From: Shewanella halotolerans | Lineage (GTDB): Bacteria; Pseudomonadota; Gammaproteobacteria; Enterobacterales; Shewanellaceae | Length of the DNA stretch: 64,000 bases | Reading direction: 5' to 3' | Assembly (NCBI RefSeq): GCF_019457535.1 | Contig: NZ_CP080417.1 | Location: 4,402,001 to 4,466,000, forward strand | Part shown: positions 1 to 7,998 of the stretch, one piece after another | How positions within the stretch are numbered: the stretch's first letter is position 1 | Layout of the letters: every line of letters begins with the position of its first letter | The notes under the pieces: model-generated | Told to the model about the DNA's origin: nothing | What the model saw: the letters and a program-made list of their open reading frames with translations, nothing else | The model's database searches: none | Program-made: the position numbers and the translations under genes

Positions 1-2
1 AG

Positions 3-44
3 CGCTTCTACAAACACCTAGAGGCGATCGTCAAGGGGCAATAA
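3..44 (+). CDS. 3' end of an unidentified gene (partial)
   Basis: An open frame enters from the left window edge, codes for RFYKHLEAIVKGQ and stops with TAA. A strong hairpin terminator follows about 60 bases later on the same strand, which fits the end of a real gene. The other two forward frames also stop nearby, so the choice of frame rests on composition and on the terminator. Too little is visible to name the product. Confidence 0.4.
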   Translation, partial: RFYKHLEAIVKGQ

Positions 45-106
45 CCTAAGCCGGACGCGTTTGAGCTTACTGCTAAGCAAAAGTAAGGCATAAAAGTCAG
101 CTAAAT

Positions 107-140
107 AAGAAAGAGGATGGTGAATGCCATCCTCTTTCTT
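107..140 (+). terminator. Rho-independent terminator
   Basis: A perfect 14-bp inverted repeat (107-120 and 127-140) with the loop TGAATG. The right arm is pyrimidine rich and ends in TTTCTTT. It lies after the partial gene at the left edge and before the symporter gene, so it most likely ends the upstream transcript. Confidence 0.8.
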
Positions 141-368
141 TCCCCAACAGTCCAGCCAAGACAAGCCGTTTTACCAAAAAAGCGACTCAACTCTCCACAA
201 AGCCTGCCGCTCGCATCCAATACTTAGACTCAGTACTTAAGCTCAGCTTGGGCTTTATCCTCAGGGTAAGCCTTAATTCACAGACTCTTCTCCTCGCCCG
301 TGCTACGCTGCGCGCCTGCAAGACTATACTCATTTCAAAAGCATAACTGACGACAAGACGAGGCAAAG

Positions 369-1595
369 GTGAAAACCAAGACAAGTAGGCTATTAGGCAA
401 TATCGGGGTGCAGGTGGTGATCGCCATGATTATCGGCGCCGCCGTCGGTTTTATCATGGGTGAACAGGCCAGCATGTTTGCCCCCCTGGGCACCATATTC
501 ATCCACCTGATCAAGATGCTGGTTATCCCTTTGGTGCTGGTTTCCATCATCTCGGGCGCCGCCAGCCTGGGTGACAGCCCCTCGGCAGGCAAAATAGGCA
601 TAGGTACCTTCGGCTTCTTCATCATCACCTCGGGCGTGGCCGTCGCCTTGGCACTCCTGCTGGGCTCACTATTCCAACCCGGTAACGGCGTCGATTTCAC
701 CGCCCACAGCGCCAGCGGCCTGATGACGGTGACCGAAGAACATGGCGCCCTGCCCGGCGTGATGGACACCTTTATCGGCATGATCCCCACCAATGTGTTC
801 GAATCGCTGACCGGCGGCAATATCCTGCAGATCTTGGTCTTTAGCATCTTCTTCGGCATCGCCCTCACCAAAGTAAAGGGAGAAGGCAGCAAGCCAATCC
901 TGGCGGCGCTCAACACCATAGTCGATGCCTTCGTCTGGATGATCAACTGTGTCATGGTGATCGCGCCTATCGGAGTATTTGGCCTGATGGCCGATTCTGT
1001 GGGCACCTTCGGCTTCGACGCGTTAGAGGTGGTCTTTAAGCTATTCGCCGTGTTTGTCCTCGGCATCTTGCTGTTTGGCTTCCTCTTCTTCCCGCTGCTG
1101 GTGCAGCTGTTCTCCAATGTCAGCGCCAAGAAGTTCATCAGCGTCATGAAGAAGCCTCAGGTGATGGCACTTTCTACCGCCTCCTCAATGGCCACCCTTC
1201 CGGTGAACATGGAAACCTGTGAGGAGGAACTGGGGGTCTCTAAACCCACCGCCTCCTTCGTGCTGCCCCTGGGCGCCACCATCAACATGAGCGGTAACGC
1301 CATCTACTACGGCCTAGTGGCCATCTTCTTTGCCCAGATGTACGGCATAGATCTCAGCCTGGGCGCCTATGTGGCCATTATCTTCACCTCGACTCTGGGC
1401 GCCATAGGTCAGGCCGGCGTACCCGGCCCCTCCTTTCTGGTGGTAGCCGTGCTGCTGGCCGCGGGCATCCCCATCGATGGCCTGCCGCTACTGTTCGCCC
1501 TGGACAGAGTGTTTGACATGATCCGCACCTCGCTCAACATCACTGGTGATGCGGCCTGCGCCGTGATCCTAGATAAATACACCAAGGGCGAATAA
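369..1595 (+). CDS. Dicarboxylate/amino acid:cation symporter (DAACS family)
   Basis: A 408-residue secondary transporter of the GltP/DctA/GltPh fold that imports C4-dicarboxylates or acidic/neutral amino acids with Na+ or H+. The sequence is almost wholly hydrophobic helices. It carries the family's serine-rich re-entrant loop (LSTASSMATLP), the NMSG-type unwound helix motif (PLGATINMSGNA) and the second hairpin motif (GQAGVPGPSF). The start is GTG at 369, chosen because GAGG lies five bases upstream and the residues match the usual N-terminus. It stands alone between two hairpin terminators, so it is probably monocistronic. The substrate cannot be fixed from sequence. Confidence 0.9.
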   Translation: MKTKTSRLLGNIGVQVVIAMIIGAAVGFIMGEQASMFAPLGTIFIHLIKMLVIPLVLVSIISGAASLGDSPSAGKIGIGTFGFFIITSGVAVALALLLGSLFQPGNGVDFTAHSASGLMTVTEEHGALPGVMDTFIGMIPTNVFESLTGGNILQILVFSIFFGIALTKVKGEGSKPILAALNTIVDAFVWMINCVMVIAPIGVFGLMADSVGTFGFDALEVVFKLFAVFVLGILLFGFLFFPLLVQLFSNVSAKKFISVMKKPQVMALSTASSMATLPVNMETCEEELGVSKPTASFVLPLGATINMSGNAIYYGLVAIFFAQMYGIDLSLGAYVAIIFTSTLGAIGQAGVPGPSFLVVAVLLAAGIPIDGLPLLFALDRVFDMIRTSLNITGDAACAVILDKYTKGE

Positions 1596-1610
1596 CAGGC
1601 TGATGATCTC

Positions 1611-1639
1611 TTAGCCGGGTGCCATTGGCATCCGGCTAA
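1611..1639 (+). terminator. Hairpin terminator after the symporter gene
   Basis: TTAGCCGGGTGCC (1611-1623) pairs with GGCATCCGGCTAA (1627-1639) around a 3-base loop, with one G-T wobble. It begins 16 bases after the symporter stop codon. The following tract is only weakly T rich. Confidence 0.65.
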
Positions 1640-1757
1640 CTGCTGTTAAATACCTGCCATCGTCCATTTGGATCCGCACCCGAACTATACTTTCCTCTCC
1701 AAGCGAGTCCAGTCTCAGCGCCATTTCCTACCGTTTAAAAGTCAAACAAACCAAACT

Positions 1758-1822
1758 TTATGTAAAGCACGCTTGACCTTGATTCTTTTTTAGCCTAACT
1801 TGTTATGTAAAGGGTGTTTGAC
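1758..1822 (+). promoter_or_regulatory. Promoter with two direct-repeat, palindromic operator-like boxes
   Basis: Two 20-bp boxes (1758-1777 and 1803-1822) share TTATGTAAAG, six variable bases, then TTGAC, and start 45 bp apart. Each contains an imperfect palindrome of the form GTAAAG-N5-TTGAC. A further GTCAAAC half-site lies at 1741-1747. Box 1 overlaps a -35-like TTGACC (1773-1778), followed 17 bases later by a weak -10-like TAACTT. Box 2 lies just before the ribosome binding site. The layout suggests autorepression by the XRE protein encoded in the same operon; this is inference. Confidence 0.45.
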
Positions 1823-1849
1823 ATTTTTAGCAAACGAGAGGAACTGCAC

Positions 1850-2275
1850 ATGAAACAGATCATCGACGCCATCTGCTCCAGAGGGCTACCGTCAAGGGAT
1901 ATTCAAAATGCTAACCGGGTGAACCTGCTCGCCCTGCTGTGGGCACTAAGCCTGGGCGGCACCTCCTTCCTTGCCCACCAAGGCTATCTGGCCAGCACCT
2001 GGGTCGTGGTAAGCTGCTTCATCCTCCATGGCGCCATCGGCATCTGGATGCTGTTTGCCTTCAAACGCTTCCTGCGTCAGCTCGATGAGATGGAGCGCAA
2101 GATACAGCTAGATGCCCTGGCCTTGGCCGTCGGTGTCAGCATCATTGGCTTCTCCCTCTACTCGATTCTGGATCTGGCGGATCTGCTACCAGACCTCAAG
2201 GCGGCCTATCTGGTGGTGCTGCTAGCGCTCACCTATATGCTGGGGATCATCTTCGGGAGACTGAGCTACAGATGA
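1850..2275 (+). CDS. Small four-helix membrane protein paired with an XRE regulator
   Basis: A 141-residue protein with four predicted membrane helices (about residues 24-44, 49-70, 89-108 and 118-137). A charged cytoplasmic linker, RQLDEMERKIQLDA, joins helices 2 and 3. I chose ATG at 1850 because GAGAGGA precedes it; an in-frame GTG at 1814 lies inside an operator-like box. Its stop codon overlaps the start of the next gene (ATGA), so the two are translationally coupled. Operons joining a small integral membrane protein to a YgzD-like Cro/CI regulator are widespread in bacteria, and the membrane protein may sequester or signal to the regulator. That role is inferred here. Confidence 0.75.
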   Translation: MKQIIDAICSRGLPSRDIQNANRVNLLALLWALSLGGTSFLAHQGYLASTWVVVSCFILHGAIGIWMLFAFKRFLRQLDEMERKIQLDALALAVGVSIIGFSLYSILDLADLLPDLKAAYLVVLLALTYMLGIIFGRLSYR

Positions 2276-2469
2276 AGAACCGTCTAAAACCCCTGCGCGC
2301 CGAGCGCAACTGGACTCAGGCCGACCTGGCGGGACTGCTGGATGTATCACGCCAGACCATCAATGCCATCGAGAAGGGCAAATATGATCCCAGCCTGCCA
2401 CTGGCCTTTAAGATCGCCCGGCTGTTTCAACTGCCCATAGAGGCAATCTTCGAGGAAGACGAGGCCTAG
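2272..2469 (+). CDS. XRE-family helix-turn-helix regulator (65 aa)
   Basis: A minimal Cro/CI-type DNA-binding protein. Residues 15-23 (TQADLAGLL) and 26-36 (SRQTINAIEKG) form the helix-turn-helix, followed by the family signature YDPSLPLAFKIARLF. There is no extra sensory domain. It overlaps the preceding membrane-protein gene by four bases (ATGA), so the two form one operon. The tandem palindromic boxes in front of the operon are the obvious candidate binding sites, which would make the unit self-regulated. A GC-rich terminator follows. Confidence 0.9.
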   Translation: MKNRLKPLRAERNWTQADLAGLLDVSRQTINAIEKGKYDPSLPLAFKIARLFQLPIEAIFEEDEA

Positions 2470-2495
2470 GCCTCAGGCCTACTAATATATCCCAT

Positions 2496-2521
2496 GGCCC
2501 CTATTGACTCAGGGGCCTTTT
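2496..2521 (+). terminator. Rho-independent terminator
   Basis: GGCCCCT (2496-2502) pairs with AGGGGCC (2511-2517) and is followed by TTTT. It closes the membrane protein/XRE operon. Confidence 0.75.
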
Positions 2522-2618
2522 AGATCGACACTCGCCGAAAATTGACCCGCAGAATAGCCCAAGACGTCATCCCGCCCGTAAGCCCTCTGCACCAGACATA
2601 GTAAATTAGGACCACACC

Positions 2619-3101
2619 ATGAATCTTGATGCTTGGGTAGCTATCGATCCCTTTCGCTGGCGCGAACTCGGCTGCGCCGTGCTCTGCGGCCTCATCATAG
2701 GCCTGGAACGCCAACTCAGGGGCAAACCCGTGGGGATACGCACCTCATCGCTGATCGTGCTGGGCACTTATATCTTCATCACCGCCTCCATGACTGTTGC
2801 TACCTCGGTATCGGATCCCTCGCGCATCATAGGCCAGGTGGTCACCGGCATTGGCTTTCTGGGGGCAGGCGTCATGCTGGCCAAGGAAGGGGTTGTTGTC
2901 GGCGTGACCTCGGCCGCAGCCATCTGGGCGCTGGCGGCGATTGGTGTCTGCATCGCCGTGGTCGACCCCTTTGTGGGGATCAAGCTCTCCCTGCTGGTGG
3001 TCGCCATCCTCTATGGCGTAGATCTGCTGGAGGAATACTCCTCGCTGTTCACCCGAGGCGTACACACTAAGTATCGCAACTGGCGCCGTAACGGCTATTG
3101 A
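2619..3101 (+). CDS. MgtC/SapB-family inner-membrane protein
   Basis: A 160-residue polytopic protein with the MgtC N-domain signatures: GLIIGLERQLRGKPVGIRT, GFLGAGVML and the GVTSAAAIWALAAIG helix. In pathogens MgtC modulates the F1Fo ATP synthase and growth at low Mg2+. This protein has only the conserved membrane part and lacks the C-terminal cytoplasmic ACT-like domain of true MgtC, so the family name is safer than the gene name. AGGA lies eight bases before the ATG. The 3' end overlaps the 3' end of comF, which is convergent, by seven bases, with no terminator between them. Confidence 0.88.
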   Translation: MNLDAWVAIDPFRWRELGCAVLCGLIIGLERQLRGKPVGIRTSSLIVLGTYIFITASMTVATSVSDPSRIIGQVVTGIGFLGAGVMLAKEGVVVGVTSAAAIWALAAIGVCIAVVDPFVGIKLSLLVVAILYGVDLLEEYSSLFTRGVHTKYRNWRRNGY

Positions 3102-3853
3102 TCCATAAGGTGGGGCGCCTCGGCGCGCGCCAGACACCACACCTGCACCTGGATATAACGCGCCTCAAACAGCTTGGCGATCTCCTTGGCCGTGGTGCCG
3201 GTTGTCACCACATCGTCGATCAGCGCGACACGCTGAAAATCGAATTCCTCAATCAAACGAAAGGCGCCGGCAAGATTACGCCGTCGCTGCTTACCCGTCA
3301 GCCCTGCCTGGGGCGGTGTATCACTGAGCCGCTCAAGGGCGTCGGGCAGCACAGGCAACTCGAGGGCCCGGCCAAGCTCATGGGCGATAACAAAGGCCTG
3401 ATTAAAGCCGCGCTCACGCAGGCGGCGTGGATGTAAGGGCACGGGCAATAAGGCCTGAGGCAGGCTAATAACCTTCGCCTCAGCCAGCAGCCGAATGCGC
3501 CTCACCAAGGCCTGCACCAAGGGAGTCAGACCGGCGAGTTGTCCCTGATACTTGATAGCCGCCACTATCTCCCCCAGCCCCTGATGATAACTGGCAGGCG
3601 CCACCACCTTGAGGGGCTGACTCGTCATGCAGCTTCCGCAATAGGCACTCTGCTGAGGCATAGTTCGACCACAGCCCAGACAAGCCGGCGACGCATAGAG
3701 CCCGGCATCGAGACAGGTGAGACAGATGCCTCGCTGTGGCAAGACCATCCTTTGATGGCAGATCATACAGCGATTGGGTAGACTAGCCGCCAGCAACCGC
3801 CGCAATTGCACAAGCCACTGCCAGCGCGATAAATGCAGATGAGTTCTATCCAT
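3095..3853 (-). CDS. comF: ComF-family phosphoribosyltransferase-like protein
   Basis: A 252-residue ComF/GntX-type protein. Four Cys pairs (Cys29/32, 44/47, 58/61 and 72/75) form an N-terminal zinc-ribbon-like region. The C-terminal type I phosphoribosyltransferase fold carries the PRPP loop VALIDDVVTTGTT (about 209-221). In naturally competent bacteria ComF is needed for DNA uptake and interacts with recombination or helicase proteins; in gammaproteobacteria it is also linked to use of DNA as a nutrient. The gene is divergent from bioH with only 31 bases between the starts, a conserved arrangement in this group. Its 3' end overlaps the MgtC-family gene tail to tail. Confidence 0.92.
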   Translation of the reverse strand: MDRTHLHLSRWQWLVQLRRLLAASLPNRCMICHQRMVLPQRGICLTCLDAGLYASPACLGCGRTMPQQSAYCGSCMTSQPLKVVAPASYHQGLGEIVAAIKYQGQLAGLTPLVQALVRRIRLLAEAKVISLPQALLPVPLHPRRLRERGFNQAFVIAHELGRALELPVLPDALERLSDTPPQAGLTGKQRRRNLAGAFRLIEEFDFQRVALIDDVVTTGTTAKEIAKLFEARYIQVQVWCLARAEAPHLMDQ

Positions 3854-3884
3854 TTAACTAACCTTATGATCCAGAGGCAACTTA

Positions 3885-4664
3885 GTGAGTCAGCAATCCT
3901 TGCATATTGAAACTATAGGCCAAGGCCGCCCCATCGTCCTGCTGCACGGCTGGGGGGTAAACAGCGCCGTATTTACCCCCTTGCATCACACGCTCAAAGA
4001 TCATCAACTCCTGTTAGTCGACCTGCCCGGCTTTGGCGATAGCCCGGCCATAGAGGGAGACCTGGATGCCTGGGTCGATCATCTCATGGGACAGTTGCCA
4101 GAGCGGGCTATCTGGGCCGGTTGGTCACTGGGGGGACTGGTCGCCACCCGCGCCGCCCTACGTTATCCAGAGCGCATAAATGCCCTGCTGACCATAGCCT
4201 CCTCCCCCTGCTTCATGGCGCGGGATGACGAGGGCTGGCCGGGGATTCCACCACAAATTCTGGGGCAGTTTGGCGATCAGCTGGAAAAAGATCTCGGTAA
4301 GATGATCGAGCGTTTCCTGGCCATCCAGGCCATGGGGAGCGAGACCGCCAAGCAAGATATCAAGCAGCTCAGGGACTTGGTGATGGCCAAGCCGCTACCG
4401 GATGCAGACGCCCTGCGCGCCGGCTTACAGATGCTCAAGGAGGTGGATCTCAGAGACCAGCTTAATCAGATACAAGTGCCCTGGCTCAGGGTGTGGGGAA
4501 GGTTGGACGGCTTGGTGTCTCGCCGGGTACAACCGCTGATGCCGGTTTGCGAGTCACGCTTTGAGGATCTTGTGCTACCTAAGGCCTCCCATGCGCCCTT
4601 CTTCTCCCACAGGGATGCCTTTGTCGAAGGGGTCGAAGCCTGGCTGCAGACGCTTAAAGAATAA
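3885..4664 (+). CDS. bioH: Pimeloyl-[ACP] methyl ester carboxylesterase BioH
   Basis: A 259-residue alpha/beta hydrolase that removes the methyl group from pimeloyl-ACP methyl ester, ending the disguised fatty-acid cycle that makes the biotin precursor. The nucleophile elbow GWSLGG places Ser81; Asp208 (GRLDGLV) and His236 (KASHAPFF) complete the triad at almost the same positions as in E. coli BioH (82/207/235). The oxyanion-hole HGWG lies at 21-24. The start is GTG at 3885 with AGAGG about nine bases upstream. The gene is divergent from comF. Confidence 0.93.
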   Translation: MSQQSLHIETIGQGRPIVLLHGWGVNSAVFTPLHHTLKDHQLLLVDLPGFGDSPAIEGDLDAWVDHLMGQLPERAIWAGWSLGGLVATRAALRYPERINALLTIASSPCFMARDDEGWPGIPPQILGQFGDQLEKDLGKMIERFLAIQAMGSETAKQDIKQLRDLVMAKPLPDADALRAGLQMLKEVDLRDQLNQIQVPWLRVWGRLDGLVSRRVQPLMPVCESRFEDLVLPKASHAPFFSHRDAFVEGVEAWLQTLKE

Positions 4665-4722
4665 TCACTTTAATTTATAACACTTTTTGGTTATTATTTA
4701 GGCAATACGCTAGGAGTTTTCT

Positions 4723-5217
4723 ATGTTAGTGGTGACCAACTATCCGCAAGTGCCTATCGCGACGACCAACGCCGCGACCGATAGCGCGCGGGTAGAGAGT
4801 CAGCAACGCCCACCTATCATACCTGCGCCTCAACTCGCCAAGAGCAACGAAGAGCGCCCCTTCAATCCCCAGAATGAGCGCGCGGCGGATCAGGCCAACA
4901 TTCAGGCAAAACTCAATGAGAAGGTGCAGGCCAAGCAGCAAGGGCAAGGCCAGCATCAGCAGGAAGGTCAGCAACAACAGCAACAGGCGAAACAAGGCGC
5001 AGCCACCATCATAAGGCCGCTGATGATGAAGCCTGCGCTGGCACGCCGCGACATACGTAGCACGCAGGCTGAGACGCCAAAAGAGCCCCAGAAACCTAAG
5101 ACCCGCTTAGAGAATCAGGCCAGCAGCTTCTATCAAAGCGTGTCGGCCCACATCGCCAGCTTCTACCAGACTCAGACCCTCCCCAAGGGAGAGCCCGAGT
5201 TATCCACCTTTATCTGA
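4723..5217 (+). CDS. Hypothetical Q-rich, low-complexity protein
   Basis: A 164-residue protein I do not recognise. A perfect ribosome binding site (TAGGAG, six bases before ATG) supports it as a real gene. The middle (about residues 62-90) is a Gln/Lys/Ala run with almost pure glutamine stretches, and the rest is rich in Pro, Ala and Lys. No signal peptide or membrane helix is evident. Its C-terminal part, with SFYQSVSAHIASFYQTQTL, looks like an amphipathic segment. It follows bioH by 58 bases and may be co-transcribed with it. Its last eight bases overlap the end of the convergent sulfatase gene. It is probably intrinsically disordered. Confidence 0.7.
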   Translation: MLVVTNYPQVPIATTNAATDSARVESQQRPPIIPAPQLAKSNEERPFNPQNERAADQANIQAKLNEKVQAKQQGQGQHQQEGQQQQQQAKQGAATIIRPLMMKPALARRDIRSTQAETPKEPQKPKTRLENQASSFYQSVSAHIASFYQTQTLPKGEPELSTFI

Positions 5218-7198
5218 TCGACGCTTCATCCGACGACGTGTTCGATGCCGTGTTCTGCTGCGGCGTCTGATACAGCTGTTGTTGGTAAGCCATGCTGCCC
5301 CACAGCGCCCACGACAAGGCTGTCTGCTTCATCTCATCACTCTGCGCCTTATGGGTCAGGGTATTGTTGGCAAAGTCGTAGACATAGCCGGTCGGCTCAC
5401 GCTCTGGCTGCAGGATCACCACATCGTCACCACGCAGATAGGCCATGTTCTTGTCGTACTGCATCAAGGCGCGGCCCGGCCAGTCGTCATCCATCTTGGT
5501 CAGATCCCGTCCCAGCATGGGGTAGCTACCCGAGACGCCCATCAAAGACAACAGGGTAGGCGCCAGATCGATCTGGCTGGCGACACGTTGGTCCATCTTA
5601 GGCGCAATGCCATCACCTATGATGATCGCCGGGATGCGGAACTGCTCCACGGGTACCAGAGAGGCACCGCCTACGCGGCTCTCATGGTCGGCCACCACCA
5701 CAAATAGTGTGTCTTTCCAGTAGCTGGACTCTTTGGCCAGCTTAAAGAACTCACCCACGGCGTAATCGGCATACTTGGCCGTGTTATTACGGGTCTGCTT
5801 AGGCTGATCGTAGAGCTCGATACGGTCATCGGGAAACTCGAACGGCTCATGGTTAGAGGAGCTGAACACTAAACTAAAGAAAGGCTTACCCTCCTTATGG
5901 AACTGCTCAAACTCGTTATTGGCTCGCTTGAGCAGGTCTTCGTCCGACACGCCCCAAGAACCGACAAACACAGGATCTTTATAGTCGTTCTGATCCACGA
6001 TATCGCTAAATCCGTTGCCCAGGAAGAAGCTGCGCATGTTGTCAAAATGGCTCTCGCCGCCATAGATAAACTGGGTCTCATAGCCGTTCATCTTCAGCAG
6101 ATCGGCGATAGTGAAGAAGTCCGTCTGACTCTTACCTAGCTTAACCACGGAACGTGCCGGGGTCGGCGTAAAGCCGGTAGTGACCGCCTCGATGCCGCGC
6201 ACCGAACGGGTACCCGTGGCGTACAGACGATTGAAGGCCCAGCCCTCTTGCGCCAAGGCATCGATATTAGGCGTCAGCGGCAGGCCGCCAAGGTAACCGG
6301 TAAATCTCGCCCCCAGGCTCTCCTGCAGTATGATCACCAGGTTCTTGGGCTTGCCCTGGAAACTCGCCTGGTTATAGGTCACGCTCGGCAGAGACTCAGA
6401 GGTGAAGGCGCTTAGCGGGCGACCACTGTCTTTACGTATGTTGTCTATGATCTGGCTCTTCTCCAGCTTGCCATACACCTTAGAGGCATTGGCTTCCGCC
6501 GCCATCTGATCTATGGCAAACACCAGCGAATAGGAGGAGTTCACCACCAGAGAGTTCACCAGCGGATCGTCGGCGAAGGCCACCATGGCAGGATTAAGCG
6601 GTCTGTGCCCCAGGCTAGAGCGCGCGCCCATCAGGGTCACGGCGATAACCAGTAGGGCAATGGCCGGGCGCCAGAACCAGCGTGGATAGACCACCTCTTT
6701 CAGTAAGCGCCCACTCAGGCGCCAGCCGCCCCACAGACTCAGGGTGCTGACGATCAGCCCGAGGAAGATCTCTCCCTTACGGCTGGTCCACAGCATGGAG
6801 AGCACCTCTTTGGGGTAGATGAGGTATTCGATATAGAGACGATTCGGTCTCAGACCATATTCATCGATAAACGAGGGAGTCGATAGCTCGAGGAAGATCA
6901 TCAACCAGAGGCCTAGGGTCAGCCAGACTCTCAGTACCGACTTCCAGCCACGGCCGACGATGTGGTCGCCACCAAAGATGGTGGTGCCTAGGGCGGCGAT
7001 GCCCCATAACCAACACAGAGTGGCAAAGTCGACCCTCAGTCCCTGAAGCAGCAGGTGTGGCCAGCCATCAACGGAGGCGACCCTATCGGCCTGCCAGATG
7101 CCCAAGCCGATACGGCTCAGTGTCGTGATGGCCAGGGCTATCAGGCCAAAGTAGACAATGGCCCGCATTGGCCCATGTTTCTTGTGGGACGTCGTCAT
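5210..7198 (-). CDS. LTA synthase-family inner-membrane sulfatase/phosphotransferase
   Basis: A 662-residue protein with about five N-terminal membrane helices (roughly residues 10-190) and a large periplasmic alkaline-phosphatase-superfamily domain. Metal-site and nucleophile motifs are visible: LVIILQESLGARFTG, then YATGTRSVRG with the likely nucleophile Thr330, then SSSNHEPFEFP and VVADHESRVGG. Relatives are phosphoglycerol, phosphoethanolamine or sulfate ester transferases/hydrolases acting on envelope glycans or lipids; the actual substrate is unknown. I chose ATG at 7198, since GAGGAA lies just upstream, over a TTG five codons earlier. The end overlaps the Q-rich gene by eight bases. 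Confidence 0.88.
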   Translation of the reverse strand: MTTSHKKHGPMRAIVYFGLIALAITTLSRIGLGIWQADRVASVDGWPHLLLQGLRVDFATLCWLWGIAALGTTIFGGDHIVGRGWKSVLRVWLTLGLWLMIFLELSTPSFIDEYGLRPNRLYIEYLIYPKEVLSMLWTSRKGEIFLGLIVSTLSLWGGWRLSGRLLKEVVYPRWFWRPAIALLVIAVTLMGARSSLGHRPLNPAMVAFADDPLVNSLVVNSSYSLVFAIDQMAAEANASKVYGKLEKSQIIDNIRKDSGRPLSAFTSESLPSVTYNQASFQGKPKNLVIILQESLGARFTGYLGGLPLTPNIDALAQEGWAFNRLYATGTRSVRGIEAVTTGFTPTPARSVVKLGKSQTDFFTIADLLKMNGYETQFIYGGESHFDNMRSFFLGNGFSDIVDQNDYKDPVFVGSWGVSDEDLLKRANNEFEQFHKEGKPFFSLVFSSSNHEPFEFPDDRIELYDQPKQTRNNTAKYADYAVGEFFKLAKESSYWKDTLFVVVADHESRVGGASLVPVEQFRIPAIIIGDGIAPKMDQRVASQIDLAPTLLSLMGVSGSYPMLGRDLTKMDDDWPGRALMQYDKNMAYLRGDDVVILQPEREPTGYVYDFANNTLTHKAQSDEMKQTALSWALWGSMAYQQQLYQTPQQNTASNTSSDEASIR

Positions 7199-7692
7199 GG
7201 TTTCCTCAATCAAAATCGTTATCGCTTAATGGGTACGAGCATGTTCGCTCGGCAATGTGCCATTTTGACATAAAAGTCAGTAAAAAGTTCGAAAAGTGTA
7301 ACAGGTTAAATAAGACGTGAATTATCAGCTAAATAGTGGATTCCCACGCTTTATACCCGCCAAGTGCCCCCTGTAATCTATTAAAAAATCGAATAGTAAC
7401 TATCTTTCGATCTCCCCTCTCCCTGAGTAGGATAGCGCCAGGCAAGTCAACAAAATCATTGAAAACAACCAGATAATAGAAAGTTCTCGGCTCTGCGCCG
7501 CATAAAGACGATACGCCCAGGGCTCGCAATTGAGTCCCTCATGGCCACCTGCCGAGAACAGTGTCAGCCAGCAAGCCTTAGGGCCTCGTAAATACATAAA
7601 AATAACAACTGGTTATTTTCTAACAGCTTAAACACGACAACTCATACGGTTACACATGCATTCATATCAGAGATCCACGCCAGAGGCGCCCT
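7199..7692. other. Non-coding gap with nested inverted repeats
   Basis: No convincing gene lies in these 494 bases; short frames here lack ribosome sites and family features. The gap contains the leader of the sulfatase gene (left side, minus strand). It also holds an unusual nested symmetry: GAAAACAACCAG (7461-7472) against CTGGTTATTTTC (7609-7620), and inside it GTTCTCGGC (7483-7491) against GCCGAGAAC (7551-7559), with a bulged AGGGCTC...GAGTCCCT hairpin near 7520-7540. It may be a structured RNA or a decayed element. Confidence 0.35.
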
Positions 7693-7911
7693 ATGGCTGA
7701 CTACCTCATTAGCTATAGCTTCGAATCACCCACACCGCTGAGCGGCCGTCCCAGCCCCAAGGCGAACAAGACACACCTGGATAACACCCTCAGCGCCAGC
7801 GTGATAGTCAATGCCCGCGGCCTGACGCTCGCCAAGCAGAAAGTGATCGCCAGGGGTAAACAAAATGGCGTCAGGCGGCTCAAGATACTCTCTGCCGAAC
7901 TCCTGCTCTAG
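7693..7911 (+). CDS. Small hypothetical protein (72 aa)
   Basis: A 72-residue frame starting at ATG 7693 with AGAGG eight bases upstream. The composition is hydrophilic and Ser/Lys-rich, with no signal peptide, membrane helix or known motif. It lies alone between the sulfatase gene and the convergent tex gene, and the tex terminator follows. I cannot assign a function. An overlapping minus-strand frame of similar length has no good ribosome site and is less likely. Confidence 0.45.
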   Translation: MADYLISYSFESPTPLSGRPSPKANKTHLDNTLSASVIVNARGLTLAKQKVIARGKQNGVRRLKILSAELLL

Positions 7912-7955
7912 CTGCAGTGCTAGCGACCAAGCAGTTCCATACGTAAGCCACATAT

Positions 7956-7982
7956 AAAAAAGGCCGCAAATGCGGCCTTTAA
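7956..7982 (-). terminator. Rho-independent terminator of tex
   Basis: AAAGGCCGCA (7959-7968) pairs with TGCGGCCTTT (7971-7980) around two A bases. On the minus strand the stem is followed by a run of six T, so it mainly ends tex. It could also stop the small plus-strand gene. Confidence 0.85.
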
Positions 7983-7998
7983 AAACGGTAAAGCGAGA

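Noticed and set aside
335..1147. 270-codon minus-strand frame opposite the symporter
   Set aside because: Ser/Pro/Met-rich antisense product typical of the reverse of a membrane protein gene.
3095..3101. Tail-to-tail overlap of comF with the MgtC-like gene taken as a regulatory device
   Set aside because: Short convergent overlaps are common in compact genomes; nothing else supports regulation.
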